A model generated the notes under the pieces. That model was not told where the DNA came from. It searched no databases and saw only the letters and a program-made list of their open reading frames with translations. Below are positions 1 through 15,000 of a DNA stretch of 64,000 bases, in pieces; the stretch's first letter is position 1, and the number at the start of each line of letters is the position of its first letter. The position numbers and the translations under genes were made by a program. The DNA lies in the NCBI GenBank assembly GCA_964007475.1, contig OZ023274.1, positions 97,783,322 to 97,847,321 of the forward strand. The letters are read 5' to 3'. Source of the DNA: Hybos culiciformis (taxonomy: Eukaryota; Arthropoda; Insecta; Diptera; Hybotidae).

Positions 1-2588
1 AATTTTAAGTAAAAAGGGGCGAATTATGGTGGACATTTCATGACTCATATCACAGGAAAAATAATTTATAGTTATAGGAATCACATATGTTTATTAAGAG
101 AATATTTGTAAAAAATTTAGATATAGCGCGTACTTTTGTCTCGTGTTTACCTTGGACAATAGATTCATATTACATTTTTACACAACATGCAATGTATATT
201 TACTTACATGCTGTTAAATGAAGAGTTTTTTGGGGTTTTTTTAATACTTAACATTTATTTTATATTCGTAAATATATATAAATAAAAATAAAAGGACAGG
301 TAAAAGTTAGTATTAAATATATTAGGGAAAAAAGAATCATAAAATTCCTGAAAATTTACATTATTTATATATATAATGTGATGTGTATAGTATTCTGTTC
401 TCATACTTACATAATTCCATACGATTTCAAATAAATGTATCCACTTATTTGATTAATACTTATTTTTAAAATTTAATTAATAAAAAAATATTTATAATTT
501 TTGAATGATTTTGCCAATGCTTAATTATTATTTTTTACATATTATTATCGTACAATATAAATTGGTTTATATTAATAGCCTTGACCTATAATAAGAAGAA
601 AAGCTTTATAAAATTAAATATTCAATTGAACTAAATTGACTGATCTGAACCCGACATTGGTAATACCATTGATACATGATAATACTTAAGTATAATACTT
701 ATAATTGAATAATAAGCACTTTTCTTAGACGAGAAGTTGCTGTGCATAGGTATCAGTTAAAGGGCATTATCTCGAAATTTTAATTTGTTGATAATTTATG
801 TGTATTATTTACATATACATATTATATTATAATTATTATTTACGATGTATTTCAGTACAGACACGAAACTTAGGTACTTGAAACGTGGTTAAATAGTTTA
901 ATATGGGACTACGAAATACTTTATACGGACATAATTTATACGATAAAATCGACATTATTCATACGATAAATAATGTCGTTTTAAAAGCGGAAAAAAAGAC
1001 ATTATTCATACGATAAATAATGTCGTTTTTTCGTATAAAATATAAATAATGTCGCTTTTAAAACGACATTATTTATCGTACGAACAATGTCATTTTTTTC
1101 ATCGTATGATTATGCGAAACAAAATATACTTTACTTACATACAATAATACAATTGAACATACATATAGAAAATACATAAAGTTCAAACCCAGTAAATCTC
1201 CTGATTTTTTTAACTAATACATTTTATGTTTAAATATTGAATTTAATCTCTACGCAATAATAATGACCAAAATTTAATTTAATTTATTTATTTATTCTAA
1301 TTTAGTTTTAAAGTTTTAATCGTTTAAATTACAGTTTTATATAAATTTTTGTAAGGTATAGAGATATTAAAATTGCGCCAAAATGGGCACCTTTTTTAAT
1401 TTATTAAAAACCCACCGATAAATTTTTATTTATTATAGATATATTTTTAAAACTACATATATATACGTAGGTACTTATAATTTCATAAGACACTATATAA
1501 AAATGTTTAGCAAAACTATCACCTGTTGTAAGATTTGATAAGAATATTAATGCCATTAAGATAAGACATGTGCAGGTCCCCTCAGATCATGAAGCTTCAT
1601 AGAAGTCAAGCATACGTAAACTCATCAAATAGTAGTGCACAAACAGAAAAAGGACAAAGGCTTAAGAGTTAATATTGTAAAAATTTAATATACGAAGTGT
1701 TTATTTTTGTTCATACATACATTTTTTTTAATTCAATTTGATAAAATTTTTATTAGTTATTATAATATTTGTCGCATATTAAATGGATCCATCCGATCAA
1801 AAATTCAATTTCCGATTAATTTAATTATTTTCTTTTTATATCCATAACTATTTCTGTTAATAATAAATGTAACTAAATATTCGAAGCACGTTTATATAAT
1901 ATTAATAATAATAAAGATTGTCGAGGTTTTTTTTTATTATTTCCAATAACATGAAAACTCTAATTACAGATATGGAAACAATATAGGTTGACTCTTCTTC
2001 AATTATTGTCCCGTACCTAAAATAGTAATTGGTTTTTGTGGTTTTTTTAAATTTTAATTTTGAACGAATAATATCATATGTCTTCCATGAAATTATTTTC
2101 TATAATGCTAGTAGTTTATAATGTCCCTAAAAATCTATTACTTCGGCTTGTGCTCGATCTTTTAACTTTTTGTTACCTTCCAACTCGATTTTAACATTGA
2201 GTAGTCTCTTGTTTCAATTTTGTAAATAATACTATATAGTTTATAACTGAGTTGTTGAATTGAATTGTATATAAATGTGAAACAGGTAAAAATTTTAAAT
2301 ATTGTAATTTTAAAGAAAAATTTTTAATATTATTAAACTGTTAAGACAATATTGTGGGCGATAAATTTGGCAAAATATTCTTCAAATGAAATCGAATATT
2401 TATTAAACTGAAAAATTTGTGTTAACTTGTGCATATACTATTAAGAAATATTATTTATTTTATTATTATTATGAGCATATATTTTTAAATAATAACAAAA
2501 AAAAACATTCATTCATTAATTCAAATATCTAATTCTTGTTTTTTTTTTTCACTTTCAGATTTAATCGAACGTCACGTCGTTAAACATC
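1..2588. other. Upstream flank of Dscam1, no gene seen
   Basis: AT-rich sequence with no open frame resembling a protein and no RNA gene that I recognise. It holds the palindromic repeat cluster described separately (about 925-1110) and long T and A runs. The last ~70 bases before 2620 are noticeably richer in G and C than the rest, which suggests the proximal promoter of the downstream gene. Confidence 0.6.
925..1110. repeat. Cluster of palindromic repeats (GACATTATT / AATAATGTC)
   Basis: At least three copies of a ~28-base near-palindrome built from GACATTATT, an ATACGATA centre and AATAATGTC occur at 950-978, 998-1025 and 1047-1080, partly in inverted order, with degraded copies at both edges. 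Each unit could fold on itself, and neighbouring units could pair into a longer hairpin. This looks like a small satellite or a foldback element. No family is recognised. Confidence 0.7.
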
Positions 2589-2592
2589 AGTC
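2587..2592 (+). promoter_or_regulatory. Candidate initiator (Inr) of Dscam1
   Basis: TCAGTC matches the arthropod initiator consensus TCAKTY, with A+1 at 2589. It sits in the only locally G/C-enriched segment upstream of the start codon, next to a near-palindrome GTCGGTTTAAGCCGAC (2591-2606). No TATA box is evident at the right spacing and no clear downstream promoter element was seen. If real, the 5' UTR is about 397 nt and A-rich. This is inference from motif and position only. Confidence 0.3.
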
Positions 2593-2985
2593 GGTTTAAG
2601 CCGACTAAAATTCGGCGGGATTGTTTTTTAATCTATTTTTCTGATATAGGAATAATATTGTTTCTCTAGGATAGAAACAATTCCTTATCAAGGAAAAAAA
2701 ATTATTTAGTTAAATACGAAAAAAAAAAGAAGTTATTTGTAAAAAATAAATAAAAATTTTTTGCATTTGTGGAAATAATTTATTTGAAAAAAAAAAGAAA
2801 ATATTTTATGTTAGAAAAAGAAAAATAAATTAAAAGAAAATATTAAAGAGTTATATATTGAGAAGTTAAAAAAAGAAAAAAAAAAAAAAATAAGGGAAAT
2901 TGTTTTTTTAATTGTGAATTAAAGTTAAATTTTGAAGTTTTCAGGCTTAAACACATAATATATTTGGATACAATTTTCTTTCAAA
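2593..2985 (+). other. Presumed 5' UTR region, A-rich
   Basis: A-rich tract with repeated AAAAGAAAA-type runs between the candidate initiator and the ATG at 2986. Such A-rich leaders are common in AT-rich insect genomes. No acceptor site followed by a coding exon was seen here, so it may be transcribed continuously with exon 1. The boundary is not proven. Confidence 0.35.
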
Positions 2986-3040
2986 ATGGGATTTACAATT
3001 ATTAAATGGATTACTCTAATGGTCGCAATAATTGGATGCG
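2986..3040 (+). CDS. Dscam1: Dscam1 exon 1: start codon and signal peptide
   Basis: ATG at 2986 opens MGFTIIKWITLMVAIIGC and ends one base into the next codon at G|GTAAGT, a strong donor, leaving phase 1. The segment has a Lys followed by a hydrophobic core, as expected of a signal peptide; cleavage would fall around the join with exon 2 (GVNA/A). The split G plus TG from the acceptor at 32692 gives Val and continues in frame into the Ig1 exon. An upstream alternative first exon cannot be excluded. Confidence 0.88.
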
Positions 3041-6000
3041 GTAAGTTTCGAATTATCTGATATTAATATTTTAATTCTATTTCGAATACAGAATTCATAT
3101 ACAAATCTCTTTATTTAGCTTTAAGAGAATTCACCTAATTAGACTTTTATATAGTTCCTTTAGCTATTAACTCCTAAGGATGCAAGTCTATTTGTTAATG
3201 TTTTGAAATCAGGGCGCTTCAATAAATTTTATGATATATATATATGGATAAATATTATTTGTAAAGGGAATTCATATAGCTTACATTATTCATGTTTGGC
3301 AGAAATTACATTTTGAATATTTCATTGTTGATTTTTTCAACATAGCAAAAAAGTTTGTTTGAAAACATCGTATAAACAGCATTGTATTCAAATGAACCAT
3401 ATACGTAATATCTTCGAGCAATCAAAGGCAAAATTCTGAACAAAAAAAAAGGTCTAAAAATATTAGAGTACAATCGACAATATGTAACTAAAATATACAA
3501 TAAATAAAGATAATGTTTATAAGGGCCGGGGCTTGAATATAAGCTTAACTAGTGTTGATAAGCCCAAAAAAATAATGTAGAATAATTTTTAAAATTTTCA
3601 TTCAGGATATTATATGTTTTAAAGATCGTGTTTAATTTCTTTTTAAAAACAATGAAATTGTATTTTGTTTTATGTTTTCACGCAGAAGGAGACATTAATA
3701 AAAATGACAATTCGATATTAAAGAAATAACCTGCATTATTTACGAATCATTTTATTTAGATTGCATTTTTATTATTCTATGAATTAATTTTTAATTGCTT
3801 ATCTCAAAATGAATTTCAATTGTCATAATAAGCCTATGTCTTTTATTTTTATATCACGTACAAATCTATCGTGACCTTAACTTTAATGTACTTCTTTATA
3901 ACTAAGTTTTTATTTTGTATTCTAACAGACCTTACCAAATTAAAGAATCTTACCACGTAAATAACTTTTATTTTTTATATAATTTAACAAAATAAAAATT
4001 GTATGTACAATATATACATATAGATGTGTTTAGCATAAACAACGATATTGTATTTGAAGATTTCATATCTTTATGTTGTTAGGATAACATTATTTTTCGA
4101 TTTTAGATTTTAAGGTGCATTTGAATTACTTTATTAAGCATATTATATCGACTAAATTAAGAAAGAATAAAAAAAAATTAATAAAATTGTTATATTTGTG
4201 TTAAGTAGTTGGTAGTAGTTTCTGTTTATTATTTTTATTTGAAGTTTTTTGTGAATTAGAGAATACCAATGGTGATTGTAAAACTTTACTTTTACCTGGT
4301 TCTTTAATGATGTGTTCAAAGTATCGAAGAAACTGTCTCAGAAATCATGAAATTGAATTTAAAATTTTTCCTGTAAAAGTTTAACCAATTCAAGAACCTG
4401 TATATAAGTCAAAAATTACAAATATGAAAATATTTTCCAAAAAATAGTCTACTTGGAAGTCTACATGTAATATCCAAGATAAAAACATATAAACATATTT
4501 ATTACTTCATAAATTCAAAACAATATTGTATTTTTTGTTCTGAAAGTTCAAAATGAGTTCAAGGATAAGAAAAACCTATTTTATTAAAAAAATTAATTAC
4601 AACAATATACTTAAGTTAAGTAAGTACTTGGACCTATATATATATATATATATATATAGTTTTTTGTTAACACTTTAGTTGAATTTATTTTTAAAAGAGA
4701 ATAAGTAGTTAATAAATGCTGGATAGTAAATTGTTTTATTTTTTTTTCCTTATATATTTAAGTATAGTTCTTTTTGAATAAAATTTAAGTTTTGAACTTT
4801 AATATAATATAATAATAATTATGTGAAAAATTTTTTGAAGCATATCTCTACATGTAATTTGCATAAATAGCATAATAAATTTTTTGGTGTGAAAATGTTA
4901 AAAGACATTAGAAATTACGATTTGATTAAAATCTTAGAATTACTCTTAAACTAAGATAATATTAGAAATTTAAATGAAAATAAGTATAAATCGTGAAAAG
5001 AATTAATTTTTTATAATAAATTTGAAAGAATTTTTTTTTTTTTTAATTTTTGTAGGTACTTTCAGAATATTAATTTTACAGACATAGTTTTAAGTTTGGG
5101 CAATACTTAATCGAATGAGAACATTATGTTATAACTTTAAGTGACTAAGTATATGAATGTGCCGACAATGGTCCATCGGATTTTATATTAGTACGCAATC
5201 TGACATTGAGGAGCTGATGTCATCAATTGTATATAGATAAAAAATTTAAAATCAGTACAAAAATATTCCATCTTTAATTTATACCTTGGAATCTAGACCC
5301 ATTACCAATGATTGATATATTTATGTATCTTTGTTTTTAAAACTATTCAAAACAATGATAGTGTGTTTATTGTTGATAAAATTAAAACATAATCTTTTTA
5401 TATTTAGAAACAAAAAAAATGGCATAATAATTTTGCAATCAAATTCAAATATTAAATTTTATAGAACTTGTGGGAGAACTAGTGATAACTCGCATCCACA
5501 CACTTGAAATTTAATTGCCTTTAATTTTTATATATTATATAATATATACATATATAAATTTTTTGTTTTGAAAATAAACAACTTTTATTTTCTGATCCCA
5601 CTTTATAAATCATAACACACAATTTGTGCATAGAAAATAAAAGCCTTAACAAATAATAATTTTTACCATGTAAGTTTTTTATAATATTTTTTTCCTTTTA
5701 AATTATAGAGTAGGTTTCGTCAGACATAAAATTTAAAAAGCATCTAATGAAAAGTGCTTGGGATTATTAAATTTTTTGAACTAAATTTTTTGTTATTATT
5801 ATTATGTTATTATGTAACAAATCATGCTATTTAATTGACTAGAAAATAAAAATTTATATAAGTAAGCTGTAATGTTTCTACATTAAAAAAGCCTTAAATT
5901 ATTTATTATTAAATTTTTATTATGCCAAAAACCCCAAATTGAATTCAGAAGACAGAACGGTTATAATATAAAGAGTCTAAAAAAATTAGTCTCTTGTTAT

Positions 6001-9000
6001 ATTATTTAGTTTTTTTAAGTATAAAATCGTCGTGAAACGGCTGACTGGGTCCTCAACCGCTTTGCTTAGAAAATCAATTGTTCTTAAAGTGTGTTCCGTT
6101 AACTTTTTTGTATATAAAAAAACTGAATATTGCAACTAATATGCATTACGTCGTCGTTGCCCCAGTAGGAACTTTTTCTATGCGTGTGCCGACATAATTG
6201 TGAACTTTACTACTTATTCACTTCTTTTAACTATACTAATTATATCGTAATCAAAATAGATAAAATTATTTATTTGGGATCTTTTTTAATCAGTTATTGA
6301 AATTTAACCAATTTAAAAAAGATTTATTATTTGTAACATTACAAAAATATTTTAACGCATTTGATTTAATATTTATGTTTGTGTTTCTCTTATGAATTGT
6401 AAATACATATTATGAATACGTTGTTACTTACTTGGGCGGATTGAGTTTGATTTTATTTTCAAATTTTTTAAATTGTTTTAATTGAATGATGACCTATTCA
6501 AAAAATAAAAAATAAAAAATAAAATAACCAAAAGCTAAGTAAAAAAAAAAATTCCAAAAGATATAAAAGAAAATTTTTTATGACATGAAATTGACCTTTA
6601 TTCGCATTTTATTTGTGAATATTAAATTGCTTATTTTTTTTATATCCATAAGTACATACTTGAATTTAGTTTTATGTTAGTTTTATAGCTTTTATTTATT
6701 AACAATTATATTATACTTGTTAAGTACTTACATATGTAGAATTTAGTTGAATTTAATAGAATCTGGAAAACCTACACACATTACGTAAATCTTTAAAATA
6801 TTAGGCGGGAAAATTTTGAAATTTAGTATCTGCTTATTTTATATTTTAACGTAATAAACAAAAATTAAATTATTTTTAGAACTTTTCGAATATAGTAAAT
6901 ATAATAAAAAGGCAGATTTTTATGATTAATACGAAGTAAAAGTAAGATAGAAAATAACGAGAACTTCAAATTCTTAACTTTAAAAGAAGTTATTATTTAC
7001 TTTGAATCTCGCTTTGAATAAACATTCTGTTCAAATTTATCTTAATGTCTTGAATATTTCATATACTGTAGCATCTATATAATTTCTATATATCCTGTGC
7101 TATGGATATGGAACAAAACGATCTAGTCAATGACTTGAGTAAGGTAGGCTATTTCTCATAACATGACATTGTATAGAAAATTAGAAAAGCATGATGGGAA
7201 AATACAATTTCTTTTGAGTTTTTATTTTTTCGAATGTGTTCTAATTCTTTAATTTTAACTACTTTTTTGATAACATTTATTTTTCATGTACAGTATATTC
7301 TTAATTATATCATATTATTATACAAACATAAAGAAATTAGATAAATAAATTCTTCGTACCTGTTTTGTCTGCTACAATATAAATTTTTAATACAGCGAAC
7401 TAATTGAAATTGATATTACACATAACATATGAAAATTAAATTTGCATTAATAATAAAATGGGAACTTTAACCTTACAAAAAAAAAAAAAATTAAAAAAGT
7501 ATATTTTTAGATTTAATTAAAAACCGGCCGGCAGTTTTAATTTCCATTAAATTTATCTTTTATTGCAAATGTACATTTATATACAAAAAATACAGAAGTA
7601 GATTTTTATAAAATATAGATTTTTAAATCAATTTTTTGATTGCTGATTTATAGTTATAAATTAAATAAACAAAGTTGTGTATTTTAAATCTGTATCATCA
7701 TACATAATATGTTCAGAAAATATAGAAATATATTGCAATAGATAGATACCTAATTGATTATAAATTGTTTTAGCAATGATATTACTTATGGGCATGCATG
7801 ATAAGTGTAGGATCGTACTCTTTTCTATTTGAATTAAATTCTTAAACCTCATTTCAAACTTTAATAAGAGAGTACACCGCATGATTTTTGACAGTATTAT
7901 ATTAGAAATTTATTTTAATTTATAATTATTTTGACCACTTGATTCATTTTTAATATTTTGTCGTTTGTTGAGTTATTTAATTTAAAATTTAATTACACAA
8001 CCAAAAATATTTTTTTTTCGCATTTTTCTTTTTCACTTTATTATTGGAAAAGAAGGGTTGACACGGGTTAAAAAAATAATCTCTCTATACATACCTATAG
8101 TAAAAATTATAAAGACAGATTTTATACATACATATTTTATTTTATTAAATTAAATAGGAAGTTAAGTATTTTCTAAGTTGTTTTTTTGTTTTTTTTTTGT
8201 TGTATAAGTATAAGTAATGCATAATAAAAAATAATTTTCATACTAAATTGGTGCAGTCATATTCATTTAATTTCTAACTAGAATATCTATTTAGTTTTAT
8301 TTTAGTATTATGATAACAGCAATATTCGAAAGAAATAAGTGAATACGACATAGCTTAAGAAACATTTAAGTTTCAGATTAGACTGAGGCGTACATAGAAA
8401 TTTGGCTAAAGATGAATTTAACATAGTATAGTTTCTTTTTTATATATTAGTGAAGTTCGTGATGAAATTAGATTACTCCTCTATTATTTCAAATTATTTC
8501 AAATCTCTACAAAATTTAATAACAAACCAATTGCTATTAAGTTTCAAATTTTAAATAGGCGTTATGTAATTCATAAAGTACTGATTGAATAGGCAATTGA
8601 GAAGATAAAAATTAGTGAAAGGGTTAAAACAAAAATTTTACACTTTTTTATACCCGAAAATCAAAGAAGATTTTTTTGCGATTCATTTTCTTCGTTTAAT
8701 AACCCAAATAATTAGTAAAATTATTAAAAGGCGGTCTAAAAATTTGTTTTAAATAAATTGTCATCCGGGCTGAACCAAATGACGAAGTAACATGTAACGC
8801 CTTTTTCGTATACTTAATATTTTTTTTTTTTTTATCAAAATGCTGACATCATGCAAACTTGTTCACAATTAAAATACAAAATAATGTTTAATAGTAATTT
8901 TTAATACATATAACTTCAAAATAGTTGATTAAAAACATAATATCACAGATGTTTCAATGATTGTTATAATATTGTAGTATCTCTTTTATATAAGAATTAA

Positions 9001-12000
9001 GAATTGAAAATTCTTGGAGAAAAAATAAATTAAAATAATTTCTACAAAGAAAAAACATGAAAAACTGGTTTTTAATTAATAAAATTTTTGATATAATTTA
9101 AATTCTATAAATATATTATGTACGGCGACGCACTTAGAAAACTTTATTAATTAATAAATCAATTTTTTTTTCCATTTTACTTAATTTGTTTAATTGGACG
9201 AATTGTGACCAAAATCAGTATGTGCAAAATAGAAAAAAAAATTAAGGCTTAATTATGTTGGGAAAGTTACTAAGTCGAGCGTAGTGATCAAAATATTCCA
9301 GCTTTGTATTATGTCTGTACATAAGAATATTGTCAACATTTGTGTATGAAAATAAATAATTTCAATCGACATAGAATATTTTAAATTATTAAAATTAATG
9401 AGCATTAACTAAATGGTTAACACAGCGATAGAGAGGGGTGTCAATGTTCCACCTTAATGTTAAAAATGTATTCAATAATTGAAGTATAATGTAATTACAA
9501 ATTACAAGATATTAATGATCATTTTGAATAATTTTAATTATTATTAAATTATCGATTAAATATTACAGTCATAATGAAATAATAATAATATTACAGTCAT
9601 AATGAAATAATTAGTTTTTATTTATAATATTGTTGATTCAAGAGGCGTTCAGTATATGTATTAGAATTTATGTTCTAAAGCAAATCAGAATTTCAAATAA
9701 TTTCTTAAAAAGAGAAAAATTTGAATCCAAAATAAAAAAATATTTCCTGAAGTACATTCATTCAATTATGATTAAAATATCTTCATATTTATATGATTAA
9801 AATATAGTTATATTTTAATATAAATCAAGTTTTTAAAAGATATTTTTATACTTCATTGTCAATAACATTGTACAATAACAGTGTAGAAAGAATTGTTATT
9901 TTGTATAGGTAAAACAAGATATGTAAATATAAAAACTATACACACTTAATTAAATTAATCGATATGAGATTTCATAGTTTAAATTTTTTTCCTTTCAATC
10001 AATTTTTATGCATACTTACCTTGCCTACATAATTAATTTTAATTTTATATCTGTTTTATTTTTTTGTATTATTTACATATTATGTTTTAATAAAAATAAG
10101 CTCTGTTTTAATTTAAGCAAAAATGAAGTATCCCTTACCAACGAATAATTAATGAAATTTTTATGCAAAACATGATTTACCTAATAAAATTAGAATCATA
10201 CTGAAATCAGTTTCTTTTAAAAGTTTTTTATGCTTTTTTAAGCTCGCTATACTTAAATTATAATTTAATAGGCCTAGTAAGTCACAATCTCCTTTGAAAT
10301 TGTATAGGACAAATTTTAATGGAATTTAAATGTATAGGAAATTTTAAGAACTCAATGATTATCATATTGGGGCGTTTTTTCTAATTGATCAATTATATAT
10401 GGGATAAAATCAAACCTAAGGGAAAATTGTGTCGGCGGTATTTGAAAAATAAAAAAGTAATAAAAAAAGTATCAAAAGCAATTCTTATATCCACCAATAT
10501 TTAGTTTATTTTATTATAAACCTAAATATTAATAATAATTAATAATTTTTGGAAGAAATCACTTTTTTTTTTAACTTTGAAAAAAAGCTTGCATTATGTC
10601 TCCATACAAAATTTGTTGTCGGCAAAAGAAAATTTGAACTATTTAAGTGCAATAAATTATATTTTTTTAGCTTAAGTACAAAAGTAATTATTGGACAGTG
10701 TAAAATTATTTGTTCTATTTTTAAGATCAAATTTTGGTGTCTGGCTGTCCCTTCATTGTATCGGTTTTTTTACTGTTTTTGGTTGTCGGTGTTTTTTCTA
10801 GCTCATGATATTTTAAGGAAAATATGCATTTTTAGTTAAAAACGAAAAAAAAAAAACAAAAATAAATTTACAAAACGGTTACTAATTTATATAAAAAATT
10901 AAATCCATGTAAATTTTCTAAAAAAAATTTTTTTTTTTTTGTTTTTTAGAAGAAAAATGGTAAGTAAAGTTTTTGATTGTCAGGAGTGAGAATATACTTT
11001 TTTGACAATTTATTCAAAAAAAAAGGAATATTCGAAATTAAAACACAAAGGGAGTGTTTATTATTTAAATGATGACCATGTATTGTCAACTTTTTCAAAT
11101 TATTCCAAAATAATTAGTAATTTTTATTGATTTATAAAAATTACACGATATGTCATGAGTAAGAAATTTTAATTAATAGGAAATTTTTCTACATTTCATA
11201 GACCGAAAATCGAAAGCAAAGAGGAAGCAATATAATACCAGATATTTGGCGACAATAAAATATAAATCCGGAGCGATACGAGAAATTTAAGAACAAAAAA
11301 TGTGAAAATGAATGCAAAAATAAGAAAACAAATGTATTTCGAGATTTATTCAGATTCCGAGTCAGACTAAATTTTTTTTCTCTAATTTATAATGTAATTT
11401 TTTTATATATATAATAATTGCAATAAAAAAATAAAAAACATTAAATAATAAAAAAATTTCGAGATTTTTCTTTTTTTTTTTTTCTAGCTCATGACAAATT
11501 TTTCAATTTTTATTTAAAAAAAGCCAAAAAAAAATTTTTTTTAGATAACCATCAAATTATTAAGATAGTCAACTAAATTTTGCACAAGATTAGACTATTT
11601 TCAGTGCTTCTGGTGTTTTTTTATTTTTGAAATTTTTTTTTTGCTTTTTTCCACAAGGTTTGATTTTGTCCCATATAGAGATACCAGGCTTGATCTCTGA
11701 AGATCTTGTACTCATCGGTTTTGGAGGAGATGTTGAATATTGTATACTATACAAAAATTATACTTACATACATTTTATTATATTCCCCACGAAAACTAAC
11801 ATTAGTCAGTAAAATTTTGTAAATTTAAATAGTAATGTCGTACATAAATTACAATTTGTACAAAAAAGTTCTTTAATTGATCATATATGTTTTTATCGTA
11901 AGAAATTATCATAAAGCATGATTCTGATTTAGGAAGGAAAAGATTATTTTATTTTTTTTATTAAACATTTTTTCTTCAGCTTTCATAATAAAACATAATT

Positions 12001-15000
12001 ATCTATTTTCTACAGTATTGATGATAGATAGTGCATTAAATAAAATGTTATATTTATATAGATAGCGCAATTAGCAATTGATGTAAATAAATATTCTTCA
12101 TTATGTTTTGATAGTTTTTGAAGAATTTAAAATTTTTACTTTTAGATGCAGGACAAATTGGTTAATGATTGTGATCGAGTAAAAATTCACAGTTTTACAT
12201 AAATGAAAATTGTATTGGTATATAGATTGATTTTTTCTTGGAACTGTCAGCGTATACTCTTAAAGTAATGTTCTACTTAAAAAGTGTTTGAAAAATCTAT
12301 AAAAAATATTAATTTCTATTCTCTTTTTTATGTTAGAAATAATTTATTCTGTTCATCTCTAAAACTTCCTCAATTTGCTTTGCCAAATAATTTTTCTTTC
12401 CTTTTAAAACTGCAGACGTCTGGCCAATTTTTTTATTTTCATATTTTTTTTTGTATAAAGTTTAGAGAAATTTACGTCATTATTTGTGCCCTTTTAAATA
12501 GTTTTTGTTATATTGTCTATGTGTATGCCTTTTATATATTTTTAGTTTTGGGGAGCATTTATCTTCATATATATAAATAAAATAATTGTAAATATAAAGC
12601 AGTATAAAGTATAAATTGTTTTCTTGTGTAAGAGTGGTTCCAATATTTCGTTGTTTATGTTTCAATTGGTTTATATTTTAAAAATGGTTTTCTTAAATAG
12701 AAAGCTAGCTTTCTATCTGTATATGATTTGATCTACATTTCTTTTCTATTTACTTTGTCATATTCTTTAAAATAAAATTTCAATTTTCATTTCTTGAGAC
12801 ACTAAAGATGGAAAATAATAATTTATAACTACATATTTTAATGTATTATTACAAATTATATAAGTAATTGAATCATTCTAGACAAATAAATAACTTGAAA
12901 AAGTAAAAGAATAGCATTGGAAAGCTTTTATCATAATTTCACAAAGTATGAAAACATTTGTAATTTAAAATGCTTAAAATGGAAAATTTTATACAATCAT
13001 TACGTATTTTAAAGATATAGCCGCGTATAGACTCTTATGATTATGTCAACATTACAATATAAAATTCCTATACAATATTATATTTACATACATTTTTATG
13101 TTATCTTTATGAAGCAAAACTATAATTGGAATAAATGAAAGCATAAATAAAAAGCAATGTACAAGGCAGTGTATATTATAAATGTATATTTATCAAACTA
13201 TAGGCATTCCAAAAAACTATGCACAGAGGCATTTTATATAGAATAATATTTTCATTCAGTATATAACAAGATTGACAATCATGAAATATAATATTAAATA
13301 TATAAAATCAGTGCGACCATATTTCTATAATTAGTAATTTGTAATTTGCTTATTTATATTGAGAATTCCAGTGAAAATTGTAAGCCATTTTAAATTTAAT
13401 TTAATTTAGATTTGCTATGATAACATAAAAAGATATATCATATGTATGTGAAAATAGCGTACAAATAGTTTTCATATTAATATTAGGCTGTTAAAAATAA
13501 ATTTTTGTTTTACGATTACTCGCTAATAGCTTACCCATTTTACTAAAATATTACATTATGGATAATTAAGTTAGTTTTGATGAAAAAATTTATCATGCAT
13601 CTAAAATTTTAAAAATGAAAAATGAAAGCGTATCTCTTGCATATATTTCTTAGCGTATTATATCTTTCGGAATAACACGACTAAATAAAACAAAAGTCGT
13701 ATCTTATGCTGAGATTGTTTTTTCTGTTTGATTTCAAATTTAAATTGTTCCGCAATGACAAAATAAATAAACTTTTTATTTGTTAAACATACGTATGTAG
13801 AGAACACTTATCTTTCAAATATGAATACAGTGTGACCACTTCTTATTTTCTTCTTAAAATGAGCCAGAACAAAAAAAGACATAGGACAGATAATTGTTTG
13901 ATTTATAAAATTGTTTTCTATATAAACCTGAATTAAAGGTTAAATATTGTATATTAGTGACACTTTACTTAATAAGTTTCGATGGAAGGCATAGAAACCT
14001 TTTTTTGTTTCCCATATTTGAATTATCAATAAGTGATATCATTATGATGAATACAACATAATGGTGTTGATTACCCTAAAACACAAAAATTTTCTGTAAC
14101 ATAAAATGCATATAAGCTAAGCATAGATTAGATATGTATATATGTACAATAATAAGTATCTTCTTCATAATTAGGTGTTATTACATAAATTTATATGTAA
14201 ATATGTAACTATAAAACATTATTTCGTTGTTTAAATTTAAATTTGATGTGAGAAAATATTCATAATATTTATTTTACGTGGTATATAAATCTTTTTATTT
14301 TCTTTTAGATCAACATTAATATGTATAGAATGAAAGAGTTTCCTACATAGATATTTCTACTTAATTCATGTAAAATTTTAAAGAAAAATAAAAATTAAAT
14401 TTATTGTTGATTAAAATCTAGGCAAATGAACTTTTTGTGGTTTTGGTTTTTATATTTTCCACTTTACTTTTACTATTTAGAAAATAGATTTTTTGAGATA
14501 TAAAAAGAAAAAAGAAAAATGTTTACTTATGTAAACATTATTATATTTTTGGAAATTAAGAATTCATAAAAATCTTATGTATCCATAAACATTATTATGT
14601 ACAAAAACATGCACATTGTTAGTATAAAAAAATTTCTACTGAAAAAAGTCAAATTAGATATTGTATCTGTGTGAGTGTGAAGTTATTTGACTATTAATAA
14701 AATTGCATTCTTACAGAAATAATATATGAGTTATTTTAGTAATATTGAAGAATTTTCGAACTTTATACATAAACGAACAAAACATTATATAAATAATATT
14801 GTGAAATTAGAAATGTATTTATTAGGGAAATATAAACTTTTTATGAGCTTAGAAGATGAGGATACGTAATATCATATCAAATGCCCCCAAAAGAATTAAC
14901 CAAAACATAAAAATAGAGACTGTGATATAGCTTTTCCATCACCTACAATTAAATATCTAACATTTATATTAATAGTTACTGTAATTACAACATTCATCAA

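Noticed and set aside
925..1110. A CRISPR-like array
   Set aside because: Units are palindromes in mixed orientation without unique spacers of constant length, and the DNA is eukaryotic.
11627..11812. Open frame with a less biased stretch (GLISEDLVLIGFGGDV)
   Set aside because: Only about 30 residues look protein-like, no family recognised, no splice or gene context.
10549..12665. Several open frames of 60-100 codons on both strands in intron 1
   Set aside because: They are rich in Phe, Ile, Asn and Lys from homopolymer tracts, overlap on opposite strands and show no domain; typical chance frames in AT-rich DNA.
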